From Rhizomys pruinosus (lineage: Eukaryota; Chordata; Mammalia; Rodentia; Spalacidae), in the NCBI GenBank assembly GCA_009823505.1, contig VZQC01007977.1, positions 600,521 to 664,520 of the forward strand: a stretch of DNA of 64,000 nucleotides. The letters run 5' to 3'. Below are positions 10,717 to 23,531 of this stretch, in pieces (within the stretch, counting starts at the first letter, position 1; the number at the start of each line of letters is the position of its first letter). Below the pieces are notes generated by a model. That model was not told the DNA's origin, made no database searches, and worked only from the letters and a program-made list of their open reading frames with translations. The position numbers and the translations under genes are program-made.

Positions 10717-12840
10717 GAGACACATACATATGGACAGCTAGATGGAGTGGCACAGGTGCACAGTTCCTCTGTGGGGGACTCTGATCTGCAGGTCTCTAAA
10801 AGGACAATCTGTGAGAACTCTTGGGCCCCTGGAGCCAAGTTGGACTGAGGTGTTCTGAAGACTAGCTTTTGGTAATAAGCAATAACTGAGTCGCTCATCT
10901 GTTACAGCTGTTACAGCCGTTACACAGTATGTTTCGGTGGGGCCTTCAGAGCATACCTGTTGGACGGTCCATTTCCATAAGGCAAATACTTTTGTATCAG
11001 AGGAAACTCAGTTTGGAGAGGAATATGTGTTAAATGAAAGTTCTGATGGCAAACTGGCTTTTACTTTTTTCAAGACAGAAATTTTTCATTTGATACTATT
11101 TTTTTGTGGTGGTGGTGATCTTCTTATGCCATTTGCTTAAGTGGTAGAATTCTAGGATGGATAATCACAGCATCCTCTGATAGCCTCATCTGCTTTTGGA
11201 GAGATGAGCAATGGTTTGAATTCACATGTTAGTAATATTATTTTAAGCAGATTGTCTCTTAGAAGATTTTTGGGGTCCCAAAGTAGACTGGAGGAGTAGC
11301 AGGAGGGAGTGGGGCGAACCCAGACCTTGTTCCTGAGCTCCGTTGGGTGACACTCCAAAAAGGAGCAGAAGTTGTACTTGCACATGGATGCTAGTGCTGG
11401 GGTTGTGAATTACTGTAAAGTTCCAATGAGTCATGATTTTACGGTCAGAACTTGATCTGCCTGTCATAACATTATATCATAATGATAGAAGTTCAGAGGT
11501 AGGTTAACTGGGCCCTAGTTCTCCTGTGCCCTTTCCATGCTGTTTGTTGAAGGCGTGTAAGTCATTCTCTGATGGGATGAGTGACGGCAAACTGACTGGT
11601 TTCATGAAGCAGAAGCGTGTGGTAAGCTGTGCAAAAGTGTGGTATAGCTGCTTGTGCCTTGATTTGTCTTTGGAAACCTGGGCAGCAATCCTGGCTGTGA
11701 GCATTGGCCTCCGTGGCACCAGCCATGGTTCTGACCTGGGCCGAGGGTATGACCATGTTCACAGGGACCAGATCCATCACTCTTGACAAGTCTGTCTACA
11801 GCACCTGAATTGGTTTAGTATTTGTGGAGGCGGATATATTTGGCTTATTATGATAATTAAAATCCTTGCTTGGTCCAATTTCATATAGATGATAAACTAA
11901 TGTGTTTTGGGAGGAAGGACAGCTTTTAAAATATGAATTTTTCTTTTAATTAAGATTAAGTCTTAGATAAGAAAACTCAGGATATACAAACTAATCAGAC
12001 TGCTACTATAATATCTTCCATGACCTCATTAGTAATACCACATTTTGTTAGATGTTTATTATTGATTAGAATGCTGGAATCAAGTTCTGTTCTCAGTGTG
12101 TGTGACTGTCGGAAAGGCTTTGGGTTTTTCACTGAAATGCAGTGGTGCCTTGAGTAAAGAAGTACCCAGAAGCCAAATTGAAATAATCATGATGACCTGT
12201 GATTGGCTTTATACTGCATTTTGGCATCTGTAGCTGTACAACAGGGAGCACCTGCCATTCATATATGAACATTTTTGAAAGCACTACCTGAAATGCTTAG
12301 GTAATGTGTGGCGGTCAGGGTCTGTGCCCTTGGGCTTCCTTGATTATGACCATCAGTTCATGTCACTGTTGAATTTCAGTGATGCTCTTGACAGTAACAC
12401 TCATGGTATCTGCACGTTGAAGACACTGGAATCTTAGTGGCTCTGAACTAGACATCCGGGGAACTTGAATTTCCTGTTTCTTCCTTGTTCCTGTGGATGG
12501 TATGGTTAGATGTAGTTCCTCTGCATTATGTCCCATGATGTTGATGTTACTTTTCGAGAACAGTTTTGGATTTGCTGCTCCTGAGCTGGTTGTGGCTGTA
12601 CAGTACCTGTTGGGTTCACTCCTGCATGTGGTCACGATGGCAGTGTTAGTGGCCTCTAACTTACAGTTTGGGCCTTTGTGAGTTTAATCTGACCTGGCTT
12701 CACATGCTCCTGTTTACAGCATACATATGAAGTTATTTTAAGTACGCACAGATGGATTTGTCCTGTTTTCCATACACAGCCACTTATATTTTCATTACAC
12801 TATAATGGATTAAGTGAATGGAGATCAGATTTTTAAGCAA
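10717..12840 (+). other. OTULIN: OTULIN 3' UTR, at least its proximal part
   Basis: About 2.1 kb after the stop codon is free of recognisable SINEs, which fits a 3' UTR. I cannot fix its end. Candidate polyadenylation hexamers on this strand are ATTAAA at 11856-11861, and further out AATAAA at 14111-14116 and 16600-16605. None has context decisive enough to choose. ORFs in this stretch are short and unconvincing. Confidence 0.5.
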
Positions 12841-12983
12841 AATGAACATTGCCTTTGTATTGTTTTTTTTTTTTTTTTTTTCTTACCAGTTTTAGGACTT
12901 ATTAAGTAACATATCCTATGAATTGACAAAACTTCTGTTGGAAGAGTATTTGTGTTTTTTCAGTTTGTTGGTTTAAATTTTTT

Positions 12984-13100
12984 TTTCAGACAAGGTCTTG
13001 TTATGTAGCCCAGGCTGGCCTTGAATTTGTGATCCTCCCTCCTCATCTACCAAGTGTTTTAGTTAGAGGTATATGCCACTGTGCTTAGAACATTTATAGG
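12984..13100 (-). mobile_element. Old B1 fragment
   Basis: AGACAAGGTCTTGTTATGTA and CCAGGCTGGCCTTGAATTTG identify a decayed B1 in minus orientation. Confidence 0.8.
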
Positions 13101-13500
13101 TTTTTTATGTGTTTAATATATTTTTTTAGTTCCCTAAATGGCTCTCTGCCATTCTTCTTGTTTACCCCCCCCCTTTACCTACAGTTACTATTTTACCTAA
13201 GACATCAGTCATTTGTTGAAGATCTTAGCTGGCTGTGAAGTGGCGTAGTGCCTTCTGGGTGGTAGAGCTCCTGCCTCTGGCTGTGAGCACAGGGCTGACA
13301 TGCTTCCTGCTCTGTCTTCTTTTGGTATTGAAATTTAGTTTGATCTGTTTTGTCTTTTCTTGGCAATACTGTGTAGGTATTCCTCTCTGAAGGCCAGAAA
13401 ATATTCTCAGAAGCATAAACCATTGAGGGCTTTTCCTTGCGGGTAGATGCATAAAAGATAGATTTGATTGATCTATGATTACTTTAAAAAGTAATAATAG

Positions 13501-13710
13501 GGGCTGGAGAGATGGCCTAGTGGTTAAGAGTGCTGACTGCTCTTGCAGAGGACTGGGGTTCGATCCCCAGCACCCACATGGCGGCTGAGAACCATCTTTA
13601 ACTCCAGTTCAAGGGGAATCCGACACCCTCTTCTGACCTCCGTGGCATTGCACGACACGGGTGCACAGACCTACATGCAGACAGTACATTCATACATATA
13701 AAAAAAAAAA
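13501..13710 (+). mobile_element. B2-type SINE without the internal duplication, with TSD
   Basis: The duplication AAGTAATAATAG lies at 13489-13500 and 13711-13722. This copy has a single AACTCCAGTTCAAGGGG segment where others have two. Confidence 0.94.
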
Positions 13711-13830
13711 AAGTAATAATAGTAGAAAGCCTTCAGTGCCATTGGAAATGTATTTGAAGCACCGGATCCCAAACCATTTGGCAAAGGTGGGTCACAGTGT
13801 CAACTGTGTAGTTTAAAAATGTGTGGAGGC

Positions 13831-14057
13831 GGGGGCTGGAGAGATGGCCTAGCGGTTAAGAGCGCCGACTGCTCTTGCAGAGGACCTCGGTTCGATCCCC
13901 AGCACCCACATGGTGTTTGAAAACCATTTTTAGCTTCAGTTCCAGGGGAATCCGACGCCCTCTTCTGACCTCCGCAGCATTGTACGACATGGGTGCACAG
14001 ACCTACATGCAGACAGTACATTAATACACATACGAAAATAAAATTTAAAAAATTAAT
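13831..14057 (+). mobile_element. B2-type SINE without the internal duplication, with TSD
   Basis: The 16-bp duplication AAAAATGTGTGGAGGC (one mismatch in the right copy) is at 13815-13830 and 14058-14073. It lies about 120 bp after another B2 in the same orientation. Confidence 0.93.
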
Positions 14058-14134
14058 AAAAATGCGTGGAGGCACTGTGAACGGTGGGCTGAAGGAATAA
14101 GTAGTTTTAGAATAAACTTTAAGATGATACATGT

Positions 14135-14510
14135 CTTGGTTTTTTTTCCTGTTGCTATGATAAAATATGTTGACAAAAGCAGCTTAAGAGAGAAAGGTTT
14201 ATTTTGGCCACTGTTCAAGCCTATAGTCCCTGTGGGAGGGCAGTGAAGGTGGTGGACTTGAAGTTGCTGGTCACGTCACCTCTGCAGTCAAGAACAGGGA
14301 ACAGTGAACTGGCATGTGGCCACCCTAGTTCCCCTTCTCCAGTCTGCAGTCCAGACCCCAGCCAGGGAAAGTTGCCACCCACAGCAGGTGGGCTTTCTCA
14401 TCTCAGTTACGGCAGTCAAGATAATTTCCCACAGGTATTCCCAGAGGTCCAGCTCCTATGGGAGTCTAAATTCTGTTAATTTGGCAATTAACACTAACCA
14501 TCACAGCGTA
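14135..14510 (-). mobile_element. MaLR-type LTR fragment (MT/ORR1-like)
   Basis: TGTTGCTATGATAAAATATG followed by an AGAAAGGTTTATTTTGGCC block matches the reverse complement of the conserved 3' portion of mammalian-apparent LTR retrotransposons, as I recall it. The right end is ACTAACCATCACA. Family assignment within MaLR is uncertain. Confidence 0.6.
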
Positions 14511-15059
14511 TAAAAACAAAGCACTCGATGCCCAACAGACCTGTGTGTTTAAATTATAAAAGAATAAAAATCGGAATGAATGGGAAGAGTAATGTGGATA
14601 TATTCTACCAATTCCTATGTCTAAAATTTAAGTCCTCTGTTTAAAAGAATGGTAATATTTAATGTCTAAACTGTTAGGAAACCTTGTGTGTGATCTCTTC
14701 TGAGGGAGTAGAGGGAACTGGTACTGAGCTGTGTAGCCAGTTTTAGTTGATTTGTAAGGGATATTGTTTAGTAATGTTCTTGCCATTCATGAGAAGCACC
14801 AGAATGAACTGGTTCAGCCACCTACCTGCTGGCTTTTCCTGAATCAGTAGCACTGGGACCAAGGAGGGCTTAGCTACATGTTTGTGTGTGTGAGGGGCAT
14901 GGATGTTGGTCTGGACCCATACACAGCATACCATGTTTTTTATGTTTGCTACAGCCCAAGAGCTTGGGAACTAAGCATTCTGGGAGGATGGAGGGCAAGC
15001 TGCTTACATGGTTGTGTTTTTCATGGTGTATTGAAACAGTATTGGGGATGATGGAATGA

Positions 15060-15236
15060 TGACCCAGCACACCTTTAATCCCAGCCTCTGGGAGGCAGAG
15101 ACAGACAGATCTCTGAGATCCAGGCCAACCTGATGTACATAGTGAGGCCCAGGCCAGCTGGGACTAGAGGGAGACCCTGTCTCAGAAACAAAAACAAAAG
15201 CAACCCCCCCCCCCCCGCCCAACAAAACAACAAAAA
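15060..15236 (+). mobile_element. B1 SINE
   Basis: CACACCTTTAATCCCAGC, GGGAGGCAGAGACAGACAGA and GAGACCCTGTCTC in order, followed by an A/C-rich tail with a 14-base C run. Confidence 0.92.
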
Positions 15237-15434
15237 GGATGACTACTTAGGTCTGGAAGCATTCATCGGATTGACCGTCACGTCAGTCGGCTGTTTATTA
15301 CTTAGGTCTCTATTCCCAGGCCTTAACACCTCTGTATAGTCAGGAATTTTGAATGCTCACTAAGAGCATGCTAGAACATTAATGGAGGAAGAAACTGACT
15401 ACAATTTGGTCTCATTTAATAGCTTTGATTTCTT

Positions 15435-15589
15435 TTTTTTTTTGTGTATTTTTGAGACAGGGTCTCCCTGTAGCCCCAGCTGTCCTGGAACTCACTCTGT
15501 AGACCAGGCTGGCCTTGAACTGACAGAGATTCGCCAGCCTTTACCTCCCGAGTGCTGGGATTAAAGGCGTGTGCCACCACACCCTGCCA
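15435..15589 (-). mobile_element. B1 SINE with TSD
   Basis: Standard minus-orientation B1. The duplication AGCTTTGATTTCTT is at 15421-15434 and 15590-15603. Confidence 0.96.
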
Positions 15590-15827
15590 AGCTTTGATTT
15601 CTTGGGTATAAGTTTGGGTTAGGAACAAAGTTGCTAAAATACAGGTCGGTACAAGGAAAGGACATTGAGCTTGAAACATCTAGATTTGTAATTATTTTCC
15701 TATTAACCATGGGTGCTTGTGCTTATTTCTGAACCTGAAAAAAATGTATTTAATTTTAGTTTTCATTTATATAATGAAAATGCCTTGATCTGCATTCACA
15801 TGAATGGTGCTAAAAATGGCATTCCCC

Positions 15828-16047
15828 AGGGCTGGAGAGATGGCTTAGTGATAAGAGCACTGACTGCTCTTGCAGAAGGCCCAGGTTTGATTCCCAGCAT
15901 GCACATGGCGGGCAACAACTGTCTCTAACTCCAGTTCGAGGGGAATCTAACCCCTTCTTCTGACTGCAGGAATTGTACAACATGGGTGCACTTACACACT
16001 TGCAGGCAATACACATAAAATAATAATAAATAACCAATTTAAAAAAA
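15828..16047 (+). mobile_element. B2-type SINE, older
   Basis: GGGCTGGAGAGATGGCTTAG head, GGTTTGATTCCCAGCATGC block, single CCAGTTCGAGGGG segment and an AT-rich tail. It is more diverged than its neighbours. Confidence 0.9.
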
Positions 16048-17927
16048 AATGGTGCTCCTTATCAGAACTGCAGCAGTCCACTGTAATGCTGGTGGTTTTA
16101 GAATATTTTAATATGGGAACAAAGTGAAAGTGAATGTATTTAATGACCTCTCTTTTCATTTCCACTATCTTGTAAAAGGGTTTTGGTTTTGTCACCTGCA
16201 TTTTAGCAGCATCTAACCTGCCATGTATGAAGTTGGAGAGGATAACAACCTGGATTAGAACCTCTACCAGGAGTAAAGGTTTCTCTTCCCTGGGAATCCT
16301 CATCAAGGAGAGCCTGTCTGAGCCTGGCTGGCTTTCTGCCCTGCCTAGCAGTGTCTCTAAGGTGACAAAGTTTGTGTAAAACTTACCACTCTGAAAAGCA
16401 TGCCCTGAACTGTGGGGCAGTTTGGGTTTTGCTTCCCACTTGTAAAATCCTTCTAGATCCTTTGCTCATGTGGTGAGAGATTTCTCTGTCACTTATTGAG
16501 TCTCTTGTGTTCACTCTCAGGCTGAACCTACTCTGGGTCTTTGCTGCTGTTCACTTTTGCACACTCAGCTGCTAAGGATTGTAAGAACAAGTAACTAAAA
16601 ATAAACATAGAAATTAAAACTCAGAAGCCTGGCTCTCTTGCTGTGGTTAAATACCTGCTTTTGAGGACTGTGGCCCATTGTAACCTGCACTTTGACTTGG
16701 CTCCCAGTGTAGGCTGGTGGTGTGCTGTGTCCATCTGCCTTTGAGAGCAGAGGAATTGAGATTTGGTGTGGTATTATTGGGGAATGACAAGAGTTAGATG
16801 AGATGAAGTGATCCAGCACCAGGCCCAATACCTAGAGGTGCACAGAAAAGATGCATAGTTTTGGATGTGGATCTGGATTGAACTTAAAATGAGCTTAGAT
16901 AAGTTCCTGACCCTCCCTAAATCTCTTCATTTTGACTATGCAGTCTGTCTCAGTGGTGGTGTGGATGGATGTGCTAACATGTCACAGACTTGGAGGAAGA
17001 TATCAGCCTACAAAGCAGGGCTTCAACTGTAATCCTGTATTTGCTGAGGAGAGGGCTGCTATGCACAGAACATCTTACATCTCTGTGAACCATTCCAATT
17101 GCTTGAAATGAACTTGGAAGTGGGGTAGCAAGGACTTGGGATGCATTGCAGAGAAATCAGACTGTCATAGAAAGAAGGCAATGGAAAGACAGGGAGGACT
17201 TTCAGAGGCCCCAGAGGGATAGAGAAAGAACCATGAGCCAGTCAAAATATGATTTCCTGTTAGGGAACTAGAAACTGGGTTTACAGGATTTTTAAAGGAT
17301 ACTGGAATGAAAGACTCCTTTCCATGATGAATTTACAAGCCATTCTCCTGACTCAGTCGTGGGTTAATCAGCTTTTTCAGTGTTGGGTATCAATATATTT
17401 CCTCTATTTGTCTGGATTATTGTGCCCTGCTCAACAATGAGGCCACTTTCCCTTTTATCTCCTGCACAGCCTTCTCCCACCCTGACAAGTAAGCAGTGAG
17501 ATGGCCCAGTTGTGTATCTTACAGAAGCCCTTCTGAAGAGGTTTACAACCATCAGATAGAGATGTTTGAAATGAGTGCTCTCTGACACAGTGCGTTCCAT
17601 TTGCTGCAGTCTTGCTAAAAGCTTGGACGTTCTGCTGTTTCTGCATTATCATCTTCCTACTCCTGCTTTTTATCTGAGTTCAGTTATTTTCCCTCTCAGC
17701 CTGAAACAATCTTTCTTCCTGTTAGAGAACACAAGTACTAGTTTCCTTAGGCAGTTGCCAACAAAAGCTATATTAAACTTTGATAGCTGCAAGTCCAATT
17801 TGGGTTTCATTACTTGAGTGGAGTTGAGTCCAGTTTTACTTGTGTTAGCCAGTTGTTTATCCTTTTCTTGGGGAGCCAGATGTTTGTTTCTTTTGCCCAT
17901 CAGTTACAGTTTTACATTCTCTACCTT

Positions 17928-18095
17928 TTTTTTTTTTTTTTTTTTTTTTTTTTGTCTTCTTGAGACAGGATCTCCCTGTCCCCAGCTGTCCTGGAACTCA
18001 CTATGTAGACCAGGCTGGTCTTGAACTCACAGAGATCTGCTTGTCTCTGGCTCCTGAGTGCTGGAATTAAAGGTATATACCATCATGCCTGGCTA
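17928..18095 (-). mobile_element. B1 SINE
   Basis: Long T-tail, GAGACAGGATCTCCCTGTCC, CCAGGCTGGTCTTGAACTCA and CATCATGCCTGGC end. CTACCTTT recurs on both sides as a probable short duplication. Confidence 0.94.
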
Positions 18096-18144
18096 AGCTA
18101 CCTTTGATTTTTTTTTTTTTTTAATATGTGTGTTCACAAGGGTT

Positions 18145-18297
18145 TTTTTTCTTTTTTTTTTTGAGACGTTTCGCTATATAACCTAGGCTCGCCTTGAACT
18201 CACTATGTAGCCTAGGCTGATGTAGAACTCAGAGTGGTGACCTCTTGCCCAAGTTCCTGAGTGTTGGGATTCCGGGCATGTGCCACCATGCCTGACT
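18145..18297 (-). mobile_element. Old B1 SINE
   Basis: GAGACGTTTCGCTATATAAC, a GCCTTGAACTCACTATGTAG segment and CATGTGCCACCATGCC. It lies just right of the previous B1 in the same orientation. Confidence 0.85.
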
Positions 18298-18359
18298 AGG
18301 GAGTGTGATAGGATGAGAGCATGGGGAAGGGAGAGCAGACCAGGGGGCACTGGGGGTCT

Positions 18360-18630
18360 CTGTCAGTCTTTTGGTTGCAAGTACCAGAAGTAAGGTTTAT
18401 TTTGGCTCACAAATTTATAGAGATTTCAGTCTATTTTCCGAGGGATTCGTTGTGTTTAGGCCTTGGCAATGCAGCACATCATGGTATCAGTGTGTTGCCC
18501 TGGTTCCAAAAGGGGATGGGCACCTTCACAGGTAGGAAGGGGTGGGGACTCTGGAAGGGGTCCTGCCATGAGAGCACATTTAGGGGAGGAAGGTAGGAAT
18601 GCCTTCAACTGTGAAGAACACCTGCCTTGG
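18360..18630 (-). mobile_element. MaLR-type LTR fragment, decayed
   Basis: AGGTTTATTTTGGCTCACAA followed by a GCCTTGGCAATGCAGCACAT block resembles the same reverse-oriented MaLR LTR region as at 14135. It is low identity and of uncertain extent. Confidence 0.45.
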
Positions 18631-18892
18631 CCATGAATAACTGTAAGCTCAGAGAAATAAGGATGAGTTGGCCAAGGTCCCCTTGTCCTCTCCTTTTCAC
18701 ACCTCCCTCTCCTTCACAGAGCTTTTGTGCATTTTTAATCCATGAGGTGAACTAGCATGACTCCAGGGATTTGATCACAGAGCAATCTGCCCTCTCTTGT
18801 TCAAGAAGTCAGTGGGAGAGGACAAAGCCTAAATTTGGGCCTAGGGATATGGGTAAATTGGTCAAGCACTCACGAACCTCTGGGCTTCACGT

Positions 18893-19025
18893 GAAGGTAG
18901 CATGGTGGCACACGTGGGTCCTAGCACATGCGAAGTGGGAGCAGGAGGATCTAAAGTTCAAGGCTGTCCTTGGTTCCACAGCAAGTTTGATGCCAGCCTA
19001 TCTCAACAAAAACACAAATCAAAAA
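18893..19025 (+). mobile_element. Decayed B1 SINE
   Basis: GTAGCATGGTGGCACACGTG, GAGCAGGAGGATCTAAAGTT and CAGCCTATCTCAACAAAAAC retain B1 order. Confidence 0.65.
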
Positions 19026-19084
19026 TACCGAACTCAGGCTCTCCTGTGACTCTGCTAGCTGAGTCATCCTCAGTTGCCAGATGC

Positions 19085-19450
19085 TGCTCTTGTTAGTCAA
19101 CGCTGCTATTGTGACACATACCTGAGACGATTACCTTGCAAAGGCAGAGGGTCTGTTTAGCCCATAGTGTGATCAGAAGCACTTAGTGCATTTAGGCCCT
19201 GGCAGGGTGGCACATTCTGGAAACACTGATTTCCTGGGCCAGGAGGTGAAGAGGTAAAAGAGGACTTAAGTCCTGTAGCTCCCATTTGATAGTAAGTGCA
19301 CCAGTGACCTAAGACCTCCCACTAGGCCCAGTACCTCCCAAGAATCTACCACCTTCTATTAGCACCACCCAAGAGGCCAAGCATTTAAATAAAAGCCTTC
19401 CAGGTAGGGGAGGATTTTCAAGAGCCAGATCATTGCACTTCTAATTCAGA
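19085..19450 (-). mobile_element. MaLR-type LTR fragment
   Basis: CTGCTATTGTGACACATACC, CTAAGACCTCCCACTAGGCC and AGCACCACCCAAGAGGCCAA follow the order of a reverse-complement MaLR LTR. The 58-bp minisatellite begins about 290 bp further right. Confidence 0.6.
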
Positions 19451-19742
19451 AATTGGGAAGTCCATCTTAAAGTAAGTCAGGCTGTAAGCCATTCTGTCTG
19501 GCTCCAAAGGAAGCAAGATGAGGACCAGAAAGTCATGAGGGTTACTTCCCTAAACCAGCCTCGGTCCCTGGGCCTGGTGAGGGCATAGCCCATGTTCTCT
19601 CTGTACATTCAGAGACCCCCTCTGTCCCTAACCTTATCTCTCAAATCTGTGTGACATGGACAGGTGCCTTGATGTGCTGATCATGTGTGCTGCACATCTC
19701 CTTGGTAGCTCCTCAGATGACGCCTAGCAGCCTGAAGATGGA

Positions 19743-22177
19743 GCAGCTGACCTGGCGACCACCTCTGGCTGCTAGCCCCACCAAACATGGCATCTGCCGG
19801 GCAGCTGACCTGGTGACCACCTCTGGCTGCTAGCCCCACCATACATGGCATCTGCCGGGCAGCTGACAGGATGACCACCTCTGCCTGCTAGCGCCGCCAT
19901 ACATGGCATCTGCCGGGCAGCTGACAGGATGACAACCTCTGCCTGCTAGCGCCGCCATACATGGCATCTGCCGGGCAGCTGACAGGATGACCACCTCTGC
20001 CTGCTAGCCCCGCCATACATGGCATCTGCCAAGAGCTGACCTGGTGACCACCTCTGCCTGCTAGCCCCGCCATACATGGCATCTGCCGGGCAGCTGACTG
20101 GATGATCACCTCTGCCTGCTAGCCCCGCCATACATGGCATCTGCCGGACAGCTGACTGGATGACCATCTCTGCCTGCTAGCCCTGCCATACATGGCATCT
20201 GCCGGGCAGCTGACAGGATGACCACCTCTGCCTGCTAGCCCCGCCATACATGGCATCTGCCGGGCAGCTGACAGGATGACCACCTCTGCCTGCTAGCCCC
20301 GCCATACATGGCATCTGCTGGGCAGCTGACCGGATGACCACCTCTGCCTGCTAGCCCCACCATACATGGCATCTGCTGAGAGCTGACCTGGTGACCACCT
20401 CTGCCTGGTAGCCCCGCCACACATGGCATCTGCCGGGCAGCTGACTGGATGATCACCTCTGCCTGCTAGCCCCGCCATACATGGCATCTGCCGGACAGCT
20501 GACTGGATGACCATCTCTGCCTGCTAGCCCTGCCATACATGGCATCTGCCGGGCAGCTGACAGGATGACCACCTCTGCCTGCTAGCCCCACCATACATGG
20601 CATCTGCTGAGAGCTGACCTGGTGACCACCTCTGCCTGGTAGCCCCGCCACACATGGCATCTGCCGGGCAGCTGACTGGATGATCACCTCTGCCTGCTAG
20701 CCCCGCCATACATGGCATCTGCCGGACAGCTGACTGGATGACCATCTCTGCCTGCTAGCCCTGCCATACATGGCATCTGCCGGGCAGCTGACAGGATGAC
20801 CACCTCTGCCTGCTAGCCCCACCATACATGGCATCTGCTGAGAGCTGACCTGGTGACCACCTCTGCCTGGTAGCCCCGCCACACATGGCATCTGCCGGGC
20901 AGCTGACTGGATGATCACCTCTGCCTGCTAGCCCCGCCATACATGGCATCTGCCGGACAGCTGACTGGATGACCATCTCTGCCTGCTAGCCCTGCCATAC
21001 ATGGCATCTGCCGGGCAGCTGACAGGATGACCACCTCTGCCTGCTAGCCCCACCATACATGGCATCTGCTGAGAGCTGACCTGGTGACCACCTCTGCCTG
21101 GTAGCCCCGCCACACATGGCATCTGCCGGGCAGCTGACTGGATGATCACCTCTGCCTGGTGGCCCCGCCATACATGGCATCTGCCGGGCAGCTGACCTGG
21201 TGACCACCTCTGGTTGCTAGCCCCGCCATACATGGCATCTGCCGGGCAGCTGACAGGATGATCACCTCTGCCTGGTAGCCCCGCCATACATGGCATCTGC
21301 CGGGCAGCTGACTGGATGATCACCTCTGGCTGCTAGCCCAGCCATACATGGCGTCTGCCAGGCAGCTGACCTGGTGACCAACTCTGCCTGGTAGCCCCGC
21401 CATACGCAGCATCTGCCGAGAGCTGACCTGGTGACAATCTCTGCCTGGTAGCCCCGTCATACATGGCATCTGCCAGGCAGCTGACTGGATGACCACCTCT
21501 GGCTGCTAGCCCCGCCATATATGGCATCTGCCAAGAGCTGACTTGGTGACCACCTCTGCCTGGTAGCCCCGCCATACATGGCATCTGCCGGGCAGCTGAC
21601 TGGATGATCACCTCTGCCTGGTAGCCCCGCCATACATGGCATCTGCCGGGCAGCTGACAGGATGACCACCTCTGCCTGCTAGCCCTGCCATACATGGCAT
21701 CTTCCAGGCAGCTGACCTGGTGACCACCTCTTGCTGCTAGCCCCACCATACATGGCATCTGCCGGGCAGCTGACTGGATGATCACCTATGGCTGCTAGCC
21801 CTGCCATACATGGCATCTGCCGGGCAGCTGACCTGGTGACCACCTCTGCCTGCTAGCCCCGCCATATATGGCATTTGCCAGGCAGCTGACAGGATGACCA
21901 CCTCTGCCTGCTAGCCCCGCCATACATGGCATCTGCTGGGCAGCTGACAGGATGACCATCTCTGCCTGCTAGCCCCGCCATACATGGCATCTGCTGGGCA
22001 GCTGACCTGGTGACCACCTCTGCCTGGTAGCCCTGTCATACATGGCATCTGCCGGGCAGCTGACAGGATGACCACCTCTGCCTGGTAGCCCCACCATACA
22101 TGGCATCTGCCGGGCAGCTGACAGGATGACCACCTCTGCCTGGTAGCCCCATCATACATGGCATCTGCCGGGCAGCT
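19743..22177. repeat. 58-bp minisatellite, about 42 copies, with 231-bp higher-order repeat
   Basis: The unit contains GCAGCTGAC, ACCACCTCTGCCTGCTAG, CCCCGCCATACATGGCATC and TGCCGG. Most monomers are 58 bp. One variant (TGCTGAGAGCTGAC) is 57 bp. Between about 20163 and 21150 a four-monomer block (58+58+58+57=231 bp) recurs with starts at 20510, 20741 and 20972. The first block (from 20163) is 347 bp because it holds two extra monomers. The right third is more mixed. The minus-strand ORFs encoded here are by-products of the repeat. Confidence 0.96.
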
Positions 22178-23269
22178 CCTTTGCCTTCTTCCATCAGATT
22201 TAACAAGTGACTTGTCAGTGGACTAGCACCAGCCCCAACTCCTTAGGGTGGTTCTTGTCCCTTGATAAGAGGTATCCAGAGATTCCCACCCATGACACAC
22301 GCCCTTGACGGGGTGTGGAGTCTAGCTCTGCAAGGAAACTATCTTTACAAATTCTCTTGGTCCTTTTGTGTCCTCATAGACAAGGGACAATAGAGTCGGT
22401 GTTAAAACTCCTTTGGCATGACTGGGGTACCCTCAAGAGTCCCACTGTTTTGGGGTTTCTCATTGGCTGTTAATATCATCACTGGCTGGGTTTTCATTTT
22501 CTACCCAGAGCCAGGCTATATAGCCTAGTACCCACACATGCACTGTCAGGCAAGCCTTGTAGACACCCAATGCCTAGAGTGAGGAGGCTTAGCCTGGAGA
22601 AGCAGCATACTCAGCAGCTTCAGAACCCTCCCCAGTACATGAGTAAGCAGGAGGTGGTCGGGCTACTGTACTGACTGCACGTAGGTCCGAGGCTGTAGAA
22701 TAGCAGATGCTACCCCTTAGTCCTGACAACACACACACCTAGTGAAGAGATCATTATAGAGGCTTCGGTAGCATCTAGCCCACACCTAAGCTAAGCAGGA
22801 TTATGGGAGGGAGGGTAGAATGGGAGAGAGCGAGCTTGTTAGGTGGCATGGACAGGGTTAGGCTTTGGGACTTGGAATGGGATGTGGAGGTCTCTGACTG
22901 GTAACGGCATTTACAGATACGAAGTCAGGAGGTGTGGGGGCGGCAAAGGTCAAGCCCACCTGGACTCCCTAAGGAGATTAGGAGATTATGGCAGGATACA
23001 TAGAACTGAAACATGGGAGAAAGTAGTGGGGGGAAGACAGACTTAGGGATCCCATGTGTGTTTAGACCTGGAAACTGGCACAGGCTAGGGCACTCGGGAG
23101 CATGTAGAACTGGATCCTCAGCAAGATGGGAAGGGGCCCGTTCTTGTTTTTCAGAATGGGATCAAATGGGGATTGAGAAGCTCGGGCAAGAGAGGCTGGG
23201 CGAGGTCTCTGGGAAGACCTTTCAGAGGTGCTCTGTAACCATCACTGTGAACTTGCATGAGTCACTTCT

Positions 23270-23531
23270 TTTTAAAATATTTATTTTTATTTTTATTTAT
23301 TTCTGTATGTGTATGAATGTACTGTCTGCATGTAGGTTTGTGCACCTGTGTCGTGCAATGCCGCGGAGGTCAGAAGAGGGCATCGGATTCCCCTGGAACT
23401 GGAGTTCTCCTGGAATTGGAGTTTCAGACGGTTCTCAGCTGCCACGTGGGTGCTGGGGATCCTCTGTAAACCCGGGTCCTCTGTAAGAGCAGTCAGCGCT
23501 CTTAACCACTAGGCCCTCTCTCCAGCTCAAA
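23270..23531 (-). mobile_element. B2-type SINE with TSD
   Basis: The duplication CATGAGTCACTTCT is at 23256-23269 and 23532-23545. It has the duplicated-segment form. Near 23460 the usual GGGGATCGAACCC block is disrupted by an inserted CCTCTGTAAA, which damages the B box. Confidence 0.93.

Noticed and set aside
19681..22159. Many minus-strand ORFs of 65-150 codons with repeated RQMPC and GRCHVW motifs
   Set aside because: These are products of the 58-bp tandem repeat. The shift between 58- and 57-bp monomers moves the frame, as expected for non-coding DNA.
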